DNA of 64,000 bases from Ciceribacter lividus (GCF_003337715.1 NZ_QPIX01000003.1:124001-188000), one strand, 5' to 3'. Numbered from the stretch's first letter, positions 53,873-63,669 are shown. Made by a program: numbers and translations. Notes: generated by a model from the letters alone, not told the origin.

Positions 53873-54910
53873 ATGGCGATATTGGTGACCGGCGGTGCGG
53901 GATATATCGGCAGTCACATGGTCTGGGCACTGCTCGACGCAAGCTACGAGGTCGTGGTGATCGACCGGCTGTCGACGGGTTTCCGCTGGGCCATTCCGCC
54001 CCATGTCCGCTTTTACGAAGGCAATGTCGGCGACGCAGTGTTGCTCGACCGGATCTTCTCGGAAAATGCGGTCGAAGCGATTATTCATTTTGCTGCCTCG
54101 ATCGTCGTCCCGGAATCCGTCGCCGATCCGCTTTCCTACTACGAGAACAACACCGGCAATACCCGTGCGCTGCTGTCCGCTGCGGTGAAGGCCTCCGTGC
54201 CCCATTTCGTCTTCTCGTCGACGGCAGCGGTCTACGGGACGCCCGACAAGCCGGATCCGGTTCTCGAGATCGCGCCGCTTCGGCCCGAGAACCCCTATGG
54301 CCAGTCGAAACTCATGAGCGAGATCATGCTGCGCGATACCGCGCGTGCCCATGGGCTGAAATATGCGGTGCTGCGGTATTTCAATGTTGCCGGCGCCGAT
54401 CCCGCCGGCCGCTCCGGGCAGTCGACCCGCAAGGCGACCCACCTGATCAAGGTCGCCTGCGAGGCGGCCCTTGGAAAGCGCGAGAAAGTCGATGTCTATG
54501 GAACGGACTATCCGACGCCCGACGGCACCGGCGTGCGCGACTACATCCATGTCAGCGACCTCGTCGATGCGCACCTGAAGGCGCTGGAATATCTGAGAAA
54601 CGGCGGCGAGTCGCTGACCGCCAATTGCGGTTACGGTCGGGGCTATTCGGTCCTCGAGGTGCTGGAGGCCGTCGGGCGGGTGCGCAGCGAGCCGGGCAGC
54701 AGCAATGGCGGCCCGCTCGAGGTTTCCTACGGCCCGCGGCGCCCCGGCGACGCCGCCTTCATCGTCGCCGACCCGACGCTTGCGCGCTCGGCCCTCGGCT
54801 GGACGCCGCGCCACGACGATCTCGATTTCATCGTCCGCACCGCCCTCGACTGGGAGCGGCGCCTCGATAGAGGTGAAATTCAGCAGCGGACGCCGGCCGA
54901 AAGCGCCTGA
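53873..54910 (+). CDS. galE: UDP-glucose 4-epimerase
   Basis: NAD-dependent short-chain dehydrogenase-like epimerase of 345 aa interconverting UDP-glucose and UDP-galactose. The N-terminal Rossmann motif is ILVTGGAGYIGSHMVWALLD (G-x-x-G-x-x-G, about 3-22), the catalytic pair is Tyr142-x3-Lys146 in NPYGQSKLM, with FSSTAAVYGTP (Ser/Thr about 118-128) before it. The C-terminus holds RPGDAAFIVAD. GGGAGAGG precedes the ATG. Supplies UDP-galactose for exopolysaccharide and lipopolysaccharide. Confidence 0.95.
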   Translation: MAILVTGGAGYIGSHMVWALLDASYEVVVIDRLSTGFRWAIPPHVRFYEGNVGDAVLLDRIFSENAVEAIIHFAASIVVPESVADPLSYYENNTGNTRALLSAAVKASVPHFVFSSTAAVYGTPDKPDPVLEIAPLRPENPYGQSKLMSEIMLRDTARAHGLKYAVLRYFNVAGADPAGRSGQSTRKATHLIKVACEAALGKREKVDVYGTDYPTPDGTGVRDYIHVSDLVDAHLKALEYLRNGGESLTANCGYGRGYSVLEVLEAVGRVRSEPGSSNGGPLEVSYGPRRPGDAAFIVADPTLARSALGWTPRHDDLDFIVRTALDWERRLDRGEIQQRTPAESA

Positions 54911-54937
54911 GGCCGGCTACAGACCGACCAAGCGAGA

Positions 54938-55273
54938 TCAGCCGCCGATCTGCTGCGCCATCTGGTAGAGCCCGGCGCACCGTGCGCCGGATGCGCAGAA
55001 GGCAAGAATCGGACCCTCGGTTTCTTTGAGCAGAGAACGCAGTTTCTTTGCCTGCTCCATCGGCACGCCGCCGCCGACCGGCAGGTAATAGGCGGGAAGG
55101 TTGCTCGCCTTGGCTGCCTCCTCGATTGCGGAGAACTTCGGCTGGCCCCAGCCCTCGCCGTCAGGGCGCATGCAGATCACCGCGGCATAGCCGGCTTCCG
55201 CGACCTTGGCGATGTCGCTCGGCTTCAGCTGGCCCGAGACGTGAAAATTCTGTGTAAGGGGGCGAATATGCAC
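54938..55273 (-). CDS. DUF442/Blh-type phosphatase-like sulfur transferase, stand-alone
   Basis: Protein of 111 aa matching the TIGR01244 family. The single domain has the cysteine loop FCASGARCAG (Cys about 94), preceded by PAYYLPVGGG. In Agrobacterium, Xylella and relatives this domain is the N-terminal part of Blh (BLH), fused to a beta-lactamase-like sulfur dioxygenase and linked to sulfide handling under BigR. Here it is free-standing. Start is GTG 55273 with AAAGGAAG upstream; the 55471 extension has no sensible homology. A palindrome lies upstream at 55350-55367. Confidence 0.85.
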   Translation of the reverse strand: MHIRPLTQNFHVSGQLKPSDIAKVAEAGYAAVICMRPDGEGWGQPKFSAIEEAAKASNLPAYYLPVGGGVPMEQAKKLRSLLKETEGPILAFCASGARCAGLYQMAQQIGG

Positions 55274-55349
55274 GATACGGCTTCCTTTCAATTCGTTGCG
55301 GCGGGAGAACTGGCTCGAAAGAGCACCCGTCCGCTGTCTCGCAGCACAA

Positions 55350-55367
55350 ATATAGCTGCATCTATAT
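55350..55367. promoter_or_regulatory. AT-rich palindrome upstream of the DUF442 gene
   Basis: ATATAG and CTATAT are perfect arms around CTGCAT, 16 of 18 positions being symmetric. It lies 77-94 bp upstream of the DUF442 start. ArsR-family BigR/SqrR regulators of sulfide genes bind AT-rich palindromes, so it is a candidate for that class. Confidence 0.4.
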
Positions 55368-55410
55368 GTATTCAAGTGGAAGCGAGGCCGTTGCGGCAAA
55401 ATGCCGGCGC

Positions 55411-56331
55411 TTACGGTGGTGATGCTGCAGGGCGTCCTGTCTCTGCCGGGCTCGCCGCCGGCATTCGCCAATGACGGATGGTAGCCGCCGGCAGCCGCGG
55501 TTCACCGGGTTTGAGCGGCAGCCATCCGTCCGGAGCAAAATAGGCGCGGGTCCTCCTGACGAGTGGACTTCGGCCGTCTGGGGCGAGGATGAAATTGTAA
55601 CCGTTGGTGATCACGAAGTCGCGGCTGAACTCGACCGATATCCCGAAGCGTATCGCGGAATAGTCGGTGAGCTTTCGGGCTGCGTCGACTGCGGGTGCAA
55701 AGTCGCGCCAGGTCGTGCGGTCGATGATCTCCGACAACGCCTCGACGAGCCACGCCTGCGCCGTTTCGCCCGGCATGCCGGCGGGGGCGACGAGCTTCAT
55801 GCGGATCGAATGGACTTCCCCCTCCGGCGTGCCTTTGGCAATGAAGAACAACGAGGTCTCCTCGCCATCGGCGTCGGGAGCCGCAAACCGCGTTTCCGAC
55901 AGGCATTCGGAGGTCCGGCGGTCGTACTCACTCGGCTGCCAGCCGGGATTCTTCAGACCTGCCCGGCTCAGTTCGCTGCAGAGGGTCGGCCCCTTGAGGC
56001 GGATGTCGCGGACGAAGGTGCCGGCCGAGGGTTCGATGAAATCAGTGAAGAAGTATCGGGGAACGTCGACCGGCACGGGTTCGAGTCGCCGGCCCTTGAG
56101 GGCAACGGGTGCGTCCGTCCCTGACGGTTCCGCCAACAGCCGGTCCAGTCCGTAGCGCCGTGCCAGCGACCTCAGATGCTGCATGTCGTTGGCGAGCAGG
56201 AAGGTCGCTGCGATCGCCGAAAGAATGACGACGACGAGGACACCGAAAAGGAGATGGCTGCTCCTCTTCGGTCGGGCGGGCTTCACGCCCACTTCCTTCC
56301 GGCTTGTTCGTCGTCTTGTGCGATTCGGCAT
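55411..56331 (-). CDS. DUF6030-family membrane-anchored protein
   Basis: Rhizobiaceae protein of 306 aa and unknown function. It has a basic N-terminal tail rich in Arg/Lys (about 1-24), one membrane helix (HLLFGVLVVVILSAIAATFLL, about 26-46), and a large extracytoplasmic domain with two cysteines (about 118 and 143) that ends in HWRMPAAS and a Pro/Ala tail. It is divergent from the SH3-domain gene across 222 bases. A CAGCCTC-N5-GAGGCTG hairpin lies in that gap (56402-56420). Confidence 0.75.
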   Translation of the reverse strand: MPNRTRRRTSRKEVGVKPARPKRSSHLLFGVLVVVILSAIAATFLLANDMQHLRSLARRYGLDRLLAEPSGTDAPVALKGRRLEPVPVDVPRYFFTDFIEPSAGTFVRDIRLKGPTLCSELSRAGLKNPGWQPSEYDRRTSECLSETRFAAPDADGEETSLFFIAKGTPEGEVHSIRMKLVAPAGMPGETAQAWLVEALSEIIDRTTWRDFAPAVDAARKLTDYSAIRFGISVEFSRDFVITNGYNFILAPDGRSPLVRRTRAYFAPDGWLPLKPGEPRLPAATIRHWRMPAASPAETGRPAASPP

Positions 56332-56553
56332 GCGGGTCTTCTGTCTTCGGTATCGGGCCGTTTATGGCATGGAACCGGGCGCCTGGCCTATATCCATCCT
56401 GCAGCCTCGCGTTGAGGCTGCTCGCGGCAATCGTCCACCCTTGGGCGAACGGCCAAGTTTGGGCCAACACGCCCGCCGCCGGCATCCGTCGTTGACCGGC
56501 GGAGAGGCGCCCCATAGGCAGCCGGGATCGCAGCCTCAAGAAGGATTGTCTCG

Positions 56554-57240
56554 ATGCCCATGTCGCGCCTCTTCCCGACTCTCGCCGGTCTCCTTTGCCT
56601 CGCCATGGCCGCTCCGGTCGCCGCTTCCGACCTGTGGAGTGTGACCTCTTCGAAAGGATCCTGCCACATCTCGTTTGATCAGGATCCTGTAGCCGAGGGC
56701 ATCTTTGCCGTCACGCAGCACGATTTCACCTGCCCGGAAAACCTGAAGACGATCTCCGGTTACTCGATGAACAATGGCGACGGCACCATCATCTTCTATT
56801 CCACCGCATCCGGTCTCGAACAGATTGCGCGTGCCGACAAGGAACAGCCCGGCATCTATGTCGGCATGACGCTGGACGGGGAGACCCTGCAGGTCGTGCA
56901 CTCCGACGTGGCCGAACCGCAGCCGGAGCCCGCTGCCGGTAGGGCCGGGTGCCTGCCTTATGCGGGAGGCGGTTGTGCCCAGCCGAACGACATCGGCGCG
57001 CCTGATGTTGCCGCCGGCATCACTTCGATCCATATGGTGACGCGCATGAACGTCCGCGCCATGCCCAGCACGGAGGGTGCCGTTCTCCGGCGCGTCGAGG
57101 CAGGGCAATGCGTCGACATCGTCGGCTGCGTCGAGCAAAACGGCACGACCGTCTGGTGCGAGGTCAAGATGAAGACCTACCGCGGCTGGGTGCTGAAGCA
57201 GGACGACCGCAAGGTCTATGCCCGCAACGCCTGCGGTTGA
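56554..57240 (+). CDS. Exported SH3-domain protein
   Basis: Protein of 228 aa with a signal peptide (RLFPTLAGLLCLAMAAPVAAS, about 5-25). A central domain (about 26-130) has two cysteines and no clear family. The C-terminal part (about 160-225) is a bacterial SH3b domain (MNVRAMPSTEGAVLRRVEAGQCVDIVG, then RGWVLKQDDRKVYARNACG; pattern N-V-R-A-x-P). SH3b domains bind peptidoglycan or proteins in the envelope. Its stop lies before a very strong hairpin shared with the convergent DUF475 gene. Confidence 0.85.
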   Translation: MPMSRLFPTLAGLLCLAMAAPVAASDLWSVTSSKGSCHISFDQDPVAEGIFAVTQHDFTCPENLKTISGYSMNNGDGTIIFYSTASGLEQIARADKEQPGIYVGMTLDGETLQVVHSDVAEPQPEPAAGRAGCLPYAGGGCAQPNDIGAPDVAAGITSIHMVTRMNVRAMPSTEGAVLRRVEAGQCVDIVGCVEQNGTTVWCEVKMKTYRGWVLKQDDRKVYARNACG

Positions 57241-57265
57241 GAATGGCCTGATTGGAAATCAGCGA

Positions 57266-57296
57266 CAGGACGGCCGCTGCGCGCGCGGCCGTCCTG
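57266..57296. terminator. Strong hairpin between convergent SH3 and DUF475 genes
   Basis: Arms CAGGACGGCCGC and GCGGCCGTCCTG, 12 bp each and perfect, with a 7-nt loop. There is no long U-tract, so it may work as a hairpin barrier or rho-dependent stop for both genes. Confidence 0.6.
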
Positions 57297-57308
57297 CAAT
57301 CTCAGGAC

Positions 57309-58394
57309 TCAGATGTTCTCCACCACCGCCTCGCGCCCGCGCAGCTGTTCCATCCGGTTGTAGCGGATCGATGACCATAGCGAGATGCCGATCAGTCCTG
57401 CGCCGCCGAGCCCGGTGATTACCTCCGGGATGTGCAGCATTGTCTGGCAATACATGATCACCGAGAGGATCAGGATCGCGTAGAAGGCACCGTGCTCCAG
57501 GTAGCGGTATTCGGCGAGCGTCCCCTTTTCGACGAGCATGATCGTCATCGAGCGGACATACATGGCGCCGATGCCGAGCCCGATCGCGATGACGAAGAGG
57601 TTCTGCGACAGTGCGAAGGCGCCGATAACGCCGTCGAACGAGAAACTCGCGTCCAGTACCTCCAGATAGATGAATGCGCCGAGGCCGCCCTTCGCCGCTT
57701 CCACCATCGTTCTTTGCGAGGCGTCGAGGAGGCCGCCGATCACCTCGACGGCGAGGAAGGTGACGAGGCCGTAGATCGCCGAGTAGACGAAGGTTACCGC
57801 CTCCGCACCTTCGAGCAGATAGGAAAAGAGCAGGATCATCAGCAGCACCAGGCCGATTTCGATGCCCTTGATCGTCGCCGAGCGCGCCATGTGCTTCTCG
57901 ATGACGTCGATCCAGTGCACGTTCTTCTCGTGGTCGAAGAAGTAGGTGAGGCCGACCATCATCAGGAAAGTGCCGCCGAAGGCAGCGATCGGCAGATGCG
58001 CGTCGTTCATGATGCGCGCATATTCGGCCGGTTCACGGGCGGCGAGAAGGAAGGCTTCGACCGGCCCGAGATCGGCGGCGATCACCACGATCGCCAGCGG
58101 GAAGACGACGCGCATGCCGAACACCGCGATCACGATGCCCCAGGTCAGGAAGCGGTGCTGCCAGGCGGGCGTCATGTCCTTTAGCTTGTTGGCGTTGACG
58201 ATCGCGTTGTCGAAGGAAAGTGATATTTCGAGCACGGCGAGCACGGCGCAGATGAAGAAGACGGTGGCCATTCCGCCGATCGTGCCGCTGGATTGCCAGC
58301 CGAGCCAGCCGCCGAGCACCAGGCCGACAGCCGTCATGATGAAGGCCCACTTGAAGTAGTCGAGCATTCCCTTTTGGGCAGGGGTCGCGTTCAT
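57309..58394 (-). CDS. DUF475 membrane protein (TerC superfamily)
   Basis: Inner-membrane protein of 361 aa with about nine helices. The TerC-like core has LEISLSFDNAIVNANKLKDM (about 55-74) and VLDASFSFDGVIGAFALSQNLFVIAIGLGIGAMYVRSMTIMLVE (D-A-S-F-S-F-D-G and the later M-Y-V-R-S). Related TerC/YkoY proteins move metal ions such as manganese. It converges with the SH3 gene, ending in a shared hairpin. The long leader upstream (58395-58799) was checked for a yybP-ykoY manganese riboswitch and none was seen. Confidence 0.85.
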   Translation of the reverse strand: MNATPAQKGMLDYFKWAFIMTAVGLVLGGWLGWQSSGTIGGMATVFFICAVLAVLEISLSFDNAIVNANKLKDMTPAWQHRFLTWGIVIAVFGMRVVFPLAIVVIAADLGPVEAFLLAAREPAEYARIMNDAHLPIAAFGGTFLMMVGLTYFFDHEKNVHWIDVIEKHMARSATIKGIEIGLVLLMILLFSYLLEGAEAVTFVYSAIYGLVTFLAVEVIGGLLDASQRTMVEAAKGGLGAFIYLEVLDASFSFDGVIGAFALSQNLFVIAIGLGIGAMYVRSMTIMLVEKGTLAEYRYLEHGAFYAILILSVIMYCQTMLHIPEVITGLGGAGLIGISLWSSIRYNRMEQLRGREAVVENI

Positions 58395-58799
58395 CGGCTC
58401 GCCCTCCCGCCGTGAATATCAAATATGGATTGCCCAAGGCATGCACTGGCGACGCAGGCATGCGGGTGAGGCATGGTCGAAATCGACATGATTTTTGTAT
58501 CCGCCGGCTCATCTTGCTGGCGGTACCGACATCACGAGAGCGCCGTAAACTCTCGCCAGAGGGGCCCGGCACCAGAGGTTCGGCCGCGGCAGCCGGCAAA
58601 CCGGGACCGCGGGACCACGCTGTTTTCCACTGAACGGCCGGAGATCGTCAAGAGGCGATGCAGCCTCAGCGCAGTCGTCCTAAATGTAGGTGCTGCTGCA
58701 CTGTTCGCCAACGGAGCAAGCGCATTTGGCCTGCGGCATTTCGGCAGGCCTGCAGAAACGGCGATGCGGAGGAAAGTCTTGGGATCAAACAAGGAAAAC
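58395..58799. other. 405-bp intergenic region with no recognised gene
   Basis: The region between the DUF475 start and tRNA-Thr has no ORF with a credible start and ribosome-binding site. I see no riboswitch consensus. Several GC-rich short inverted repeats occur around 58550-58620. An unrecognised sRNA is possible but unsupported. Confidence 0.5.
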
Positions 58800-58874
58800 T
58801 GGTGCTGCTAGAGAGATTTGAACTCTCGGCCTCTCCCTTACCAAGGGAGTGCTCTACCCCTGAGCTATAGCAGC
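58800..58874 (-). tRNA. tRNA-Thr (anticodon GGT)
   Basis: On the minus strand a 75-nt cloverleaf with acceptor GCTGCTA/TAGCAGC, D-arm AGCTCAGGGGTAGAGC, anticodon arm CTCCC-TTGGTAA-GGGAG (anticodon GGT), T-arm GAGAGTTCAAATCTCTC and encoded ACCA end. It reads ACC and ACT threonine codons. Confidence 0.96.
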
Positions 58875-59030
58875 CTGCAGTGTCGGGCGCGATGCGCCGT
58901 TCGAAGCGTGCGGGCCTATTGCCACAGGTTTTCGATGAGCGCAAGCCGCAAATTCGAACTTGCGTGCAAGATTTCGGGCCGTGTCTCGCGAACCCTTTTG
59001 GAATGCCGGGTTTTCCGCTATCAAGCGGCA

Positions 59031-59276
59031 ATGATGAAGGAAACCACCGAATCGAGGGCACGAGGCGAGGCGCCGGTCGCCGGCGAATTATCGCAGGGGC
59101 ACGCCGGGCCGAAGGGTACCTCCGCGACGAGGGCCGACGAACGCAAGGCGCGGGCTGCCGAAAAGCTCAAGGAAAACCTGCGCCGTCGCAAGCAGCAGCT
59201 TCGCGCCCGCCGCGCCGGGGCGGCCGACGAGGCGGAGGGATTGCCTGCCGCAAAATCGACCAAAGACGATGTTTAG
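59031..59276 (+). CDS. Small charged protein, hypothetical
   Basis: I do not recognise a named family. The 81-aa product (MMKETTESRAR...) is rich in Arg, Lys, Glu and Ala, with a helical run (about 38-60; ARAAEKLKENLRRRKQQLRARR), and no signal or membrane segment. ATG 59031 or the next ATG 59034 is the likely start; upstream ATGs would run through the tRNA-Thr region. It ends 128 bases before murA in the same direction. Small basic proteins at this place are common in Rhizobiaceae; the ribosome-binding site is weak. Confidence 0.55.
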   Translation: MMKETTESRARGEAPVAGELSQGHAGPKGTSATRADERKARAAEKLKENLRRRKQQLRARRAGAADEAEGLPAAKSTKDDV

Positions 59277-59404
59277 TGCGTTCCCGACCGCGTCGGCTGC
59301 CCGGCCGAATTGAACGCGGTCTTCTTTTCGTCTAGAGAACGACGCTCTCGCGAAGGCGGGAACGGGAATAACGAGAGAAAGGCGGGCGGGGCCCGTAGGA
59401 TCAT

Positions 59405-60697
59405 ATGGATCGTATCAGGATTGTCGGCGGTAACGCGCTCAATGGGGTCATCCCGATTTCCGGCGCGAAGAACGCCGCACTGCCGCTGATCATTGCCTCG
59501 CTGCTGACGAGCGACACGCTGACGCTCGAAAACGTGCCGCATCTTGCCGACGTCGAGCTTCTCCTGCGCATTCTCGGCAATCACGGCGTCGATGTCTCCG
59601 TGAACGGCCGCCGCGAGCACCAGAACGGCTCCTATTCCCGCACCATCCATTTCACCTGCCGCACGATCGTCGACACGACGGCTCCCTACGAGCTCGTCTC
59701 CAAGATGCGTGCGAGCTTCTGGGTCATCGGCCCGCTGCTCGCCCGCGAGGGTCGGGCGCGCGTCTCGCTACCCGGCGGCTGCGCGATCGGCACACGCCCC
59801 GTCGACCTCTTCATCGAGGGGCTGACGGCGCTCGGGGCGATGATCGAGATCGACGGCGGTTATGTGGAAGCGCGGGCGCCGAAGGGCGGCCTCGTCGGCG
59901 GTACCTACACCTTCCCGAAGGTGTCGGTCGGTGCGACGCACGTCATGCTGATGGCGGCTTCGCTCGCCCGCGGCAAGACCGTCATCAACAACGCCGCCCG
60001 CGAGCCCGAAATCGTCGACCTCGCCGCCTGTCTGAATGCCATGGGTGCGAAGATCTCCGGCGCCGGCACCTCGACCATCGTTATCGAAGGTGTGGAGGCC
60101 CTTTCGGGCGCCCGTCACCGTGTGCTCCCGGACCGTATCGAGACCGGAACCTACGCCATGGCGGTTGCCATGACCGGCGGTGATGTCGTTCTGGAGGGCA
60201 CCGACGCGGCCCTCCTCGACACGGCGCTCGAGGCCATTCGCCGGGCCGGTGCGGTCGTTACTCCTGTGGAGAACGGTATCCGGGTGGTGCGCAACGGCAG
60301 CGACATCCGCCCGGTTGACATCGTCACCGAGCCTTTCCCCGGCTTCCCGACCGATCTTCAGGCGCAGTTCATGGGACTGATGACACGGGCGGACGGCGTC
60401 TCCCACGTCACCGAGACCATCTTCGAGAACCGCTTCATGCATGTGCAGGAACTCGCCCGTCTCGGAGCCAAGATCACGCTTTCGGGCCAGACGGCCAGGA
60501 TCGAGGGCGTCAAACGCCTGCGTGGCGCACCGGTCATGGCGACCGACCTGCGTGCCTCGGTGTCGCTGGTCATCGCCGGCCTGGCCGCCGAGGGCGAGAC
60601 CCTCGTCTCCCGCGTCTACCATCTCGATCGCGGTTTCGAACGGCTGGAGGAAAAGCTCGGCCGGTGCGGCGCCATCGTCGAGCGCATCAGCGATTAA
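59405..60697 (+). CDS. murA: UDP-N-acetylglucosamine 1-carboxyvinyltransferase
   Basis: First committed enzyme of peptidoglycan synthesis (430 aa), adding enolpyruvate to UDP-GlcNAc; the target of fosfomycin. Key residues are Lys22 and Asn23 in [10 protein letters not shown], the active-site Cys about 126 in [14 protein letters not shown] and the DRIETGTYA motif in the C-terminal half. The Cys, not Asp, at the active site predicts fosfomycin sensitivity of the enzyme. DUF2948 and hisD follow in the same direction. Confidence 0.97.
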   Translation: MDRIRIVGGNALNGVIPISGAKNAALPLIIASLLTSDTLTLENVPHLADVELLLRILGNHGVDVSVNGRREHQNGSYSRTIHFTCRTIVDTTAPYELVSKMRASFWVIGPLLAREGRARVSLPGGCAIGTRPVDLFIEGLTALGAMIEIDGGYVEARAPKGGLVGGTYTFPKVSVGATHVMLMAASLARGKTVINNAAREPEIVDLAACLNAMGAKISGAGTSTIVIEGVEALSGARHRVLPDRIETGTYAMAVAMTGGDVVLEGTDAALLDTALEAIRRAGAVVTPVENGIRVVRNGSDIRPVDIVTEPFPGFPTDLQAQFMGLMTRADGVSHVTETIFENRFMHVQELARLGAKITLSGQTARIEGVKRLRGAPVMATDLRASVSLVIAGLAAEGETLVSRVYHLDRGFERLEEKLGRCGAIVERISD

Positions 60698-60817
60698 CAC
60701 CTTGAAAAACCGCCTGCCGGCGGCGCTCCGGGCGTTGCCTCTTGCATTGCGGCTTCCTATGTCGGAAGGGAAGATGGCAGGGCCGGATCGTCTCCGGCCC
60801 ATTCGGGAATCGGTGCT

Positions 60818-61252
60818 ATGACGGATCTCAAGCTTCTCGCTCTCGACAGTGACGACCTCGCTGTGATCTCGGCGCACATGCAGGACGCGGTCTTCAAGGT
60901 CGGCGACATCGCCTATCTGCCGCGCGCGCGCCAGTTTTCGCTGGTGGCCAACCGCTTCGTCTGGGAGCGGACCGAGCCGAAGCGCAGGAGTTTCGAGCGC
61001 AGGCGGACGGTCCTCACCTTCAAACGGGTGGAGGCAGTCCGCTCGACCGGAATCGACCGGACGAGGAACGATGATGTCCGTTCGTTGCTTGCCCTTCGCT
61101 TCCGTCAGGAGGGCGAGGGACCGGGTGGCGTTCTGGAACTGGTGCTTGCCGGCGGCGGCATGATCGCGCTCGACGTCGAATGTATTGAAGGGCAGCTTGC
61201 AGATACCGGCGCGGCGTGGGAAACCTCCCGCAAGCCCGGTCATCCGGGGTGA
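60818..61252 (+). CDS. DUF2948 family protein
   Basis: Cytoplasmic alphaproteobacterial protein of 144 aa and unknown function. Family segments are LKLLALDSDDLAVISAHMQDA (about 4-24), the FVWERTEPKRRSFERRR basic run and VLTFKRVEAVRSTGIDR. The C-terminal part has GVLELVLAGGGMIALDVECIEGQLADTG. It stands between murA and hisD, an arrangement seen in Rhizobiales. It follows murA by 120 bases and precedes hisD by 41. Confidence 0.88.
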   Translation: MTDLKLLALDSDDLAVISAHMQDAVFKVGDIAYLPRARQFSLVANRFVWERTEPKRRSFERRRTVLTFKRVEAVRSTGIDRTRNDDVRSLLALRFRQEGEGPGGVLELVLAGGGMIALDVECIEGQLADTGAAWETSRKPGHPG

Positions 61253-61293
61253 TGTCGGGCTCTAGGGCGGGCCCAGGAGAGGGGTAGCAGGAC

Positions 61294-62592
61294 GTGGCAA
61301 TCTGGCTTGAACAAGGAGCCGAGGGTTTTGAGGAACGGTTCGCCGCCTTCCTCACGACGAAGCGGGAGGTTTCCGCCGACGTCAACGACGTGGTGCGTGC
61401 CATCATCGAGGACGTCAGGGTGCGCGGCGACGCGGCGCTGGCGGAATACTCGCTCCGCTTCGACGGCGTCGATTTCTCCAGCATCGGCATGCGTGTCACC
61501 GAGGACGAGATTTCGGCGGCGGTCGCCAAGGTCGAGCCGGAGGTCATGGATGCGCTGAAGCTTGCCGCCGAGCGCATTGAGCGTCACCACGCCCGCCAGA
61601 TGCCGAAGGATGACATCTATGAGGACACGCTCGGCGTCGGTCTCGGCTCGCGCTGGACGGCGATCGAGGCCGTCGGCCTTTACGTTCCGGGCGGGACCGC
61701 GAGCTATCCGAGTTCGGTGCTGATGAACGCCGTGCCGGCCAGGGTCGCTGGTGTCGAGCGCATCGTGATCGTCGTGCCGGCGACCGGCGGCGACATCAAT
61801 CCGACCGTGCTGGCCGCCGCACGGATCGCGGGCGTGACGGAAATCTACCGGATCGGCGGCGCACAGGCTGTTGCCGCACTTGCCTACGGCACCGAGACGA
61901 TCGCCCCGGTCGCGAAGATCGTCGGCCCCGGTAACGCCTATGTGGCTGCAGCCAAGCGGCAGGTCTTCGGCACTGTCGGCATCGACATGATCGCCGGCCC
62001 CTCCGAGGTGCTGGTGATCGCTGACGCCAACAACGACCCCGACTGGCTCGCCGCCGACCTGCTCGCCCAGGCCGAGCACGACCGCGGTGCCCAGTCGATC
62101 CTGATCACCGATGATCTGCCGCTCGCCAAGGCCGTCGAGGCCGCCGTCGAACGGCAGCTGAAATCGCTCTCGCGCTCGGAGACGGCCGCGGCGAGCTGGG
62201 CGGATTTCGGCGCCATCATCCTCGTGCCGGACCTGAAGGCAGCCCTGCCGCTCGCCAATCGCATCGCGCCGGAGCATCTCGAACTCGCCGTCGATGATCC
62301 GGACGCGCTGATGGCCGGCGTGCGCAACGCGGGAGCGATCTTCCTCGGTCGCCATACGCCGGAAGTGATCGGGGATTATGTCGGCGGTTCGAACCACGTC
62401 CTGCCGACCGCCCGTTCGGCGCGGTTCTCCTCTGGCCTTTCCGTGCTCGATTTCGTCAAGCGCACCTCGATCCTGAGGCTCGGGCCCGGGCAGTTGCGCA
62501 GCCTCGCACCCGCGGCGATCACGCTCGCCCGCAGCGAAGGGCTCGACGCGCACGCGCGATCGGTTGCGATCCGGCTCAATCTCGAAGGCTGA
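61294..62592 (+). CDS. hisD: Histidinol dehydrogenase
   Basis: Zinc enzyme of 432 aa that oxidises L-histidinol to histidine in two NAD-dependent steps. The signature is [16 protein letters not shown] (about 229-244), with upstream [16 protein letters not shown] and the C-terminal PEHLEL metal-ligand region. It uses a GTG start at 61294. UPF0262 begins 3 bases after its stop, so hisD-UPF0262-phosphatase is one transcription unit. Confidence 0.96.
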   Translation: MAIWLEQGAEGFEERFAAFLTTKREVSADVNDVVRAIIEDVRVRGDAALAEYSLRFDGVDFSSIGMRVTEDEISAAVAKVEPEVMDALKLAAERIERHHARQMPKDDIYEDTLGVGLGSRWTAIEAVGLYVPGGTASYPSSVLMNAVPARVAGVERIVIVVPATGGDINPTVLAAARIAGVTEIYRIGGAQAVAALAYGTETIAPVAKIVGPGNAYVAAAKRQVFGTVGIDMIAGPSEVLVIADANNDPDWLAADLLAQAEHDRGAQSILITDDLPLAKAVEAAVERQLKSLSRSETAAASWADFGAIILVPDLKAALPLANRIAPEHLELAVDDPDALMAGVRNAGAIFLGRHTPEVIGDYVGGSNHVLPTARSARFSSGLSVLDFVKRTSILRLGPGQLRSLAPAAITLARSEGLDAHARSVAIRLNLEG

Positions 62593-62595
62593 GCG

Positions 62596-63069
62596 ATGGC
62601 CACGGGCGACTACCGGCTCTGCGACGTGATCCTCGACGAAACGATCGGGCGCTCGACGCCCGATGTCGAGCATGAGCGGGCGGTCGCCATCTTCGATCTC
62701 ATCGAGGAGAATTCCTTCGAGCCGGTTGGCCATCCCGGCGGCCCCTACAAGCTCTATTTGTCGCTGGTCGACAGCAAGCTCGTCTTCTCCATCAAGACGG
62801 AGAAGGAGGCGGCGGTTGCGACCCATATCCTCTCGCTGACGCCGTTCCGGCGGATCATCCGCGATTACTTCATGATCTGCGAGAGCTATTACGAGGCGAT
62901 CCGCTCCTCCACCCCGAGCCAGATCGAGGCGATCGATATGGGCCGTCGCGGCATCCACAACGAGGGATCGCAGACTCTGATGGACCGGCTGTCCGGCAAG
63001 ATCAGGATCGATTTCGATACCGCCCGCCGGCTCTTCACCCTGGTTTGCGTCCTCTATTGGCGGGGGTAG
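62596..63069 (+). CDS. UPF0262 family protein
   Basis: Protein of 157 aa conserved in Rhizobiales. Family segments are [32 protein letters not shown] (about 11-42), [17 protein letters not shown] and [20 protein letters not shown] (about 94-113). The function is unknown. It is tightly placed after hisD and 5 bases before the phosphatase-like gene, which suggests co-translation. Confidence 0.92.
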   Translation: MATGDYRLCDVILDETIGRSTPDVEHERAVAIFDLIEENSFEPVGHPGGPYKLYLSLVDSKLVFSIKTEKEAAVATHILSLTPFRRIIRDYFMICESYYEAIRSSTPSQIEAIDMGRRGIHNEGSQTLMDRLSGKIRIDFDTARRLFTLVCVLYWRG

Positions 63070-63074
63070 CCGCA

Positions 63075-63536
63075 ATGGCGGAGGAGGCGCCGAGCAGCGG
63101 GAGGAGGGGGCCGGGTGCCATCCTCTTCATCTGCGGCATGAACGCGATCCGGTCCCCGATGGCCGAGCTGATCGCCCGCAAGCTCCTGCCGCAGGGCGTC
63201 TACGTGGCGTCCGCCGGCGTCCGGTCGGGGGAGCGCGATCCCTTCGTCGACGTTGTGCTGGAAGAGATCGGGCTTTCGCTCGGCAGGCGCCAGCCGCAGA
63301 CGCTGGACGAACTCGAGGATGATTTCTTCGATCTCGTCGTCACGCTCGCGCCCGAGGCGCACCACGCGGCGCTCGAGCTCACCCGCTCCTCGGCCGTCGA
63401 GGTGGTCTACTGGCCGATGCCCGATCCGACGGTCGCCACCGGGACGCGCGAGCAAATCCTCGCCGCCTATCGCGAGGTGCGCGACCGCATCGAGCGGCGA
63501 ATCCGCGAGGAGCTCGTGGCGGCCATATCGAGGTGA
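63075..63536 (+). CDS. Low-molecular-weight protein-tyrosine phosphatase-like protein
   Basis: Cytoplasmic protein of 153 aa with the LMW-PTP/arsenate-reductase fold. The active-site loop is C-G-M-N-A-I-R-S (Cys20, Arg26, CX5R intact), and the general acid lies in WPMPDPT. The N-terminus (MAEEAPSSGRRGPG) is an extension before the loop. ATG 63075 is preferred over the earlier TTG. It lies in the Rhizobiales hisD-UPF0262-phosphatase-infA cluster. Whether it acts on phosphotyrosine or arsenate is not visible. Confidence 0.88.
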   Translation: MAEEAPSSGRRGPGAILFICGMNAIRSPMAELIARKLLPQGVYVASAGVRSGERDPFVDVVLEEIGLSLGRRQPQTLDELEDDFFDLVVTLAPEAHHAALELTRSSAVEVVYWPMPDPTVATGTREQILAAYREVRDRIERRIREELVAAISR

Positions 63537-63669
63537 ATGAGCATCCATTGAAACAAATTGCGAAAGCACGATCTACAAGGTTCACAAAACCGCGGTGATT
63601 GTGTAGTTTCCGCGCACATTTTCAGGGTCGCAGACGACCTGAAGCAACAGACAGAAAGACAACCGCTCT

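Noticed and set aside
58395..58799. Possible yybP-ykoY manganese riboswitch before the TerC-like DUF475 gene
   Set aside because: TerC-type genes often carry it, but I could not find its conserved GGGGAGUAG-type core on the coding strand.
61240..63075. A 611-codon minus-strand open frame over hisD and UPF0262
   Set aside because: It is antisense to two conserved genes and has no family features.
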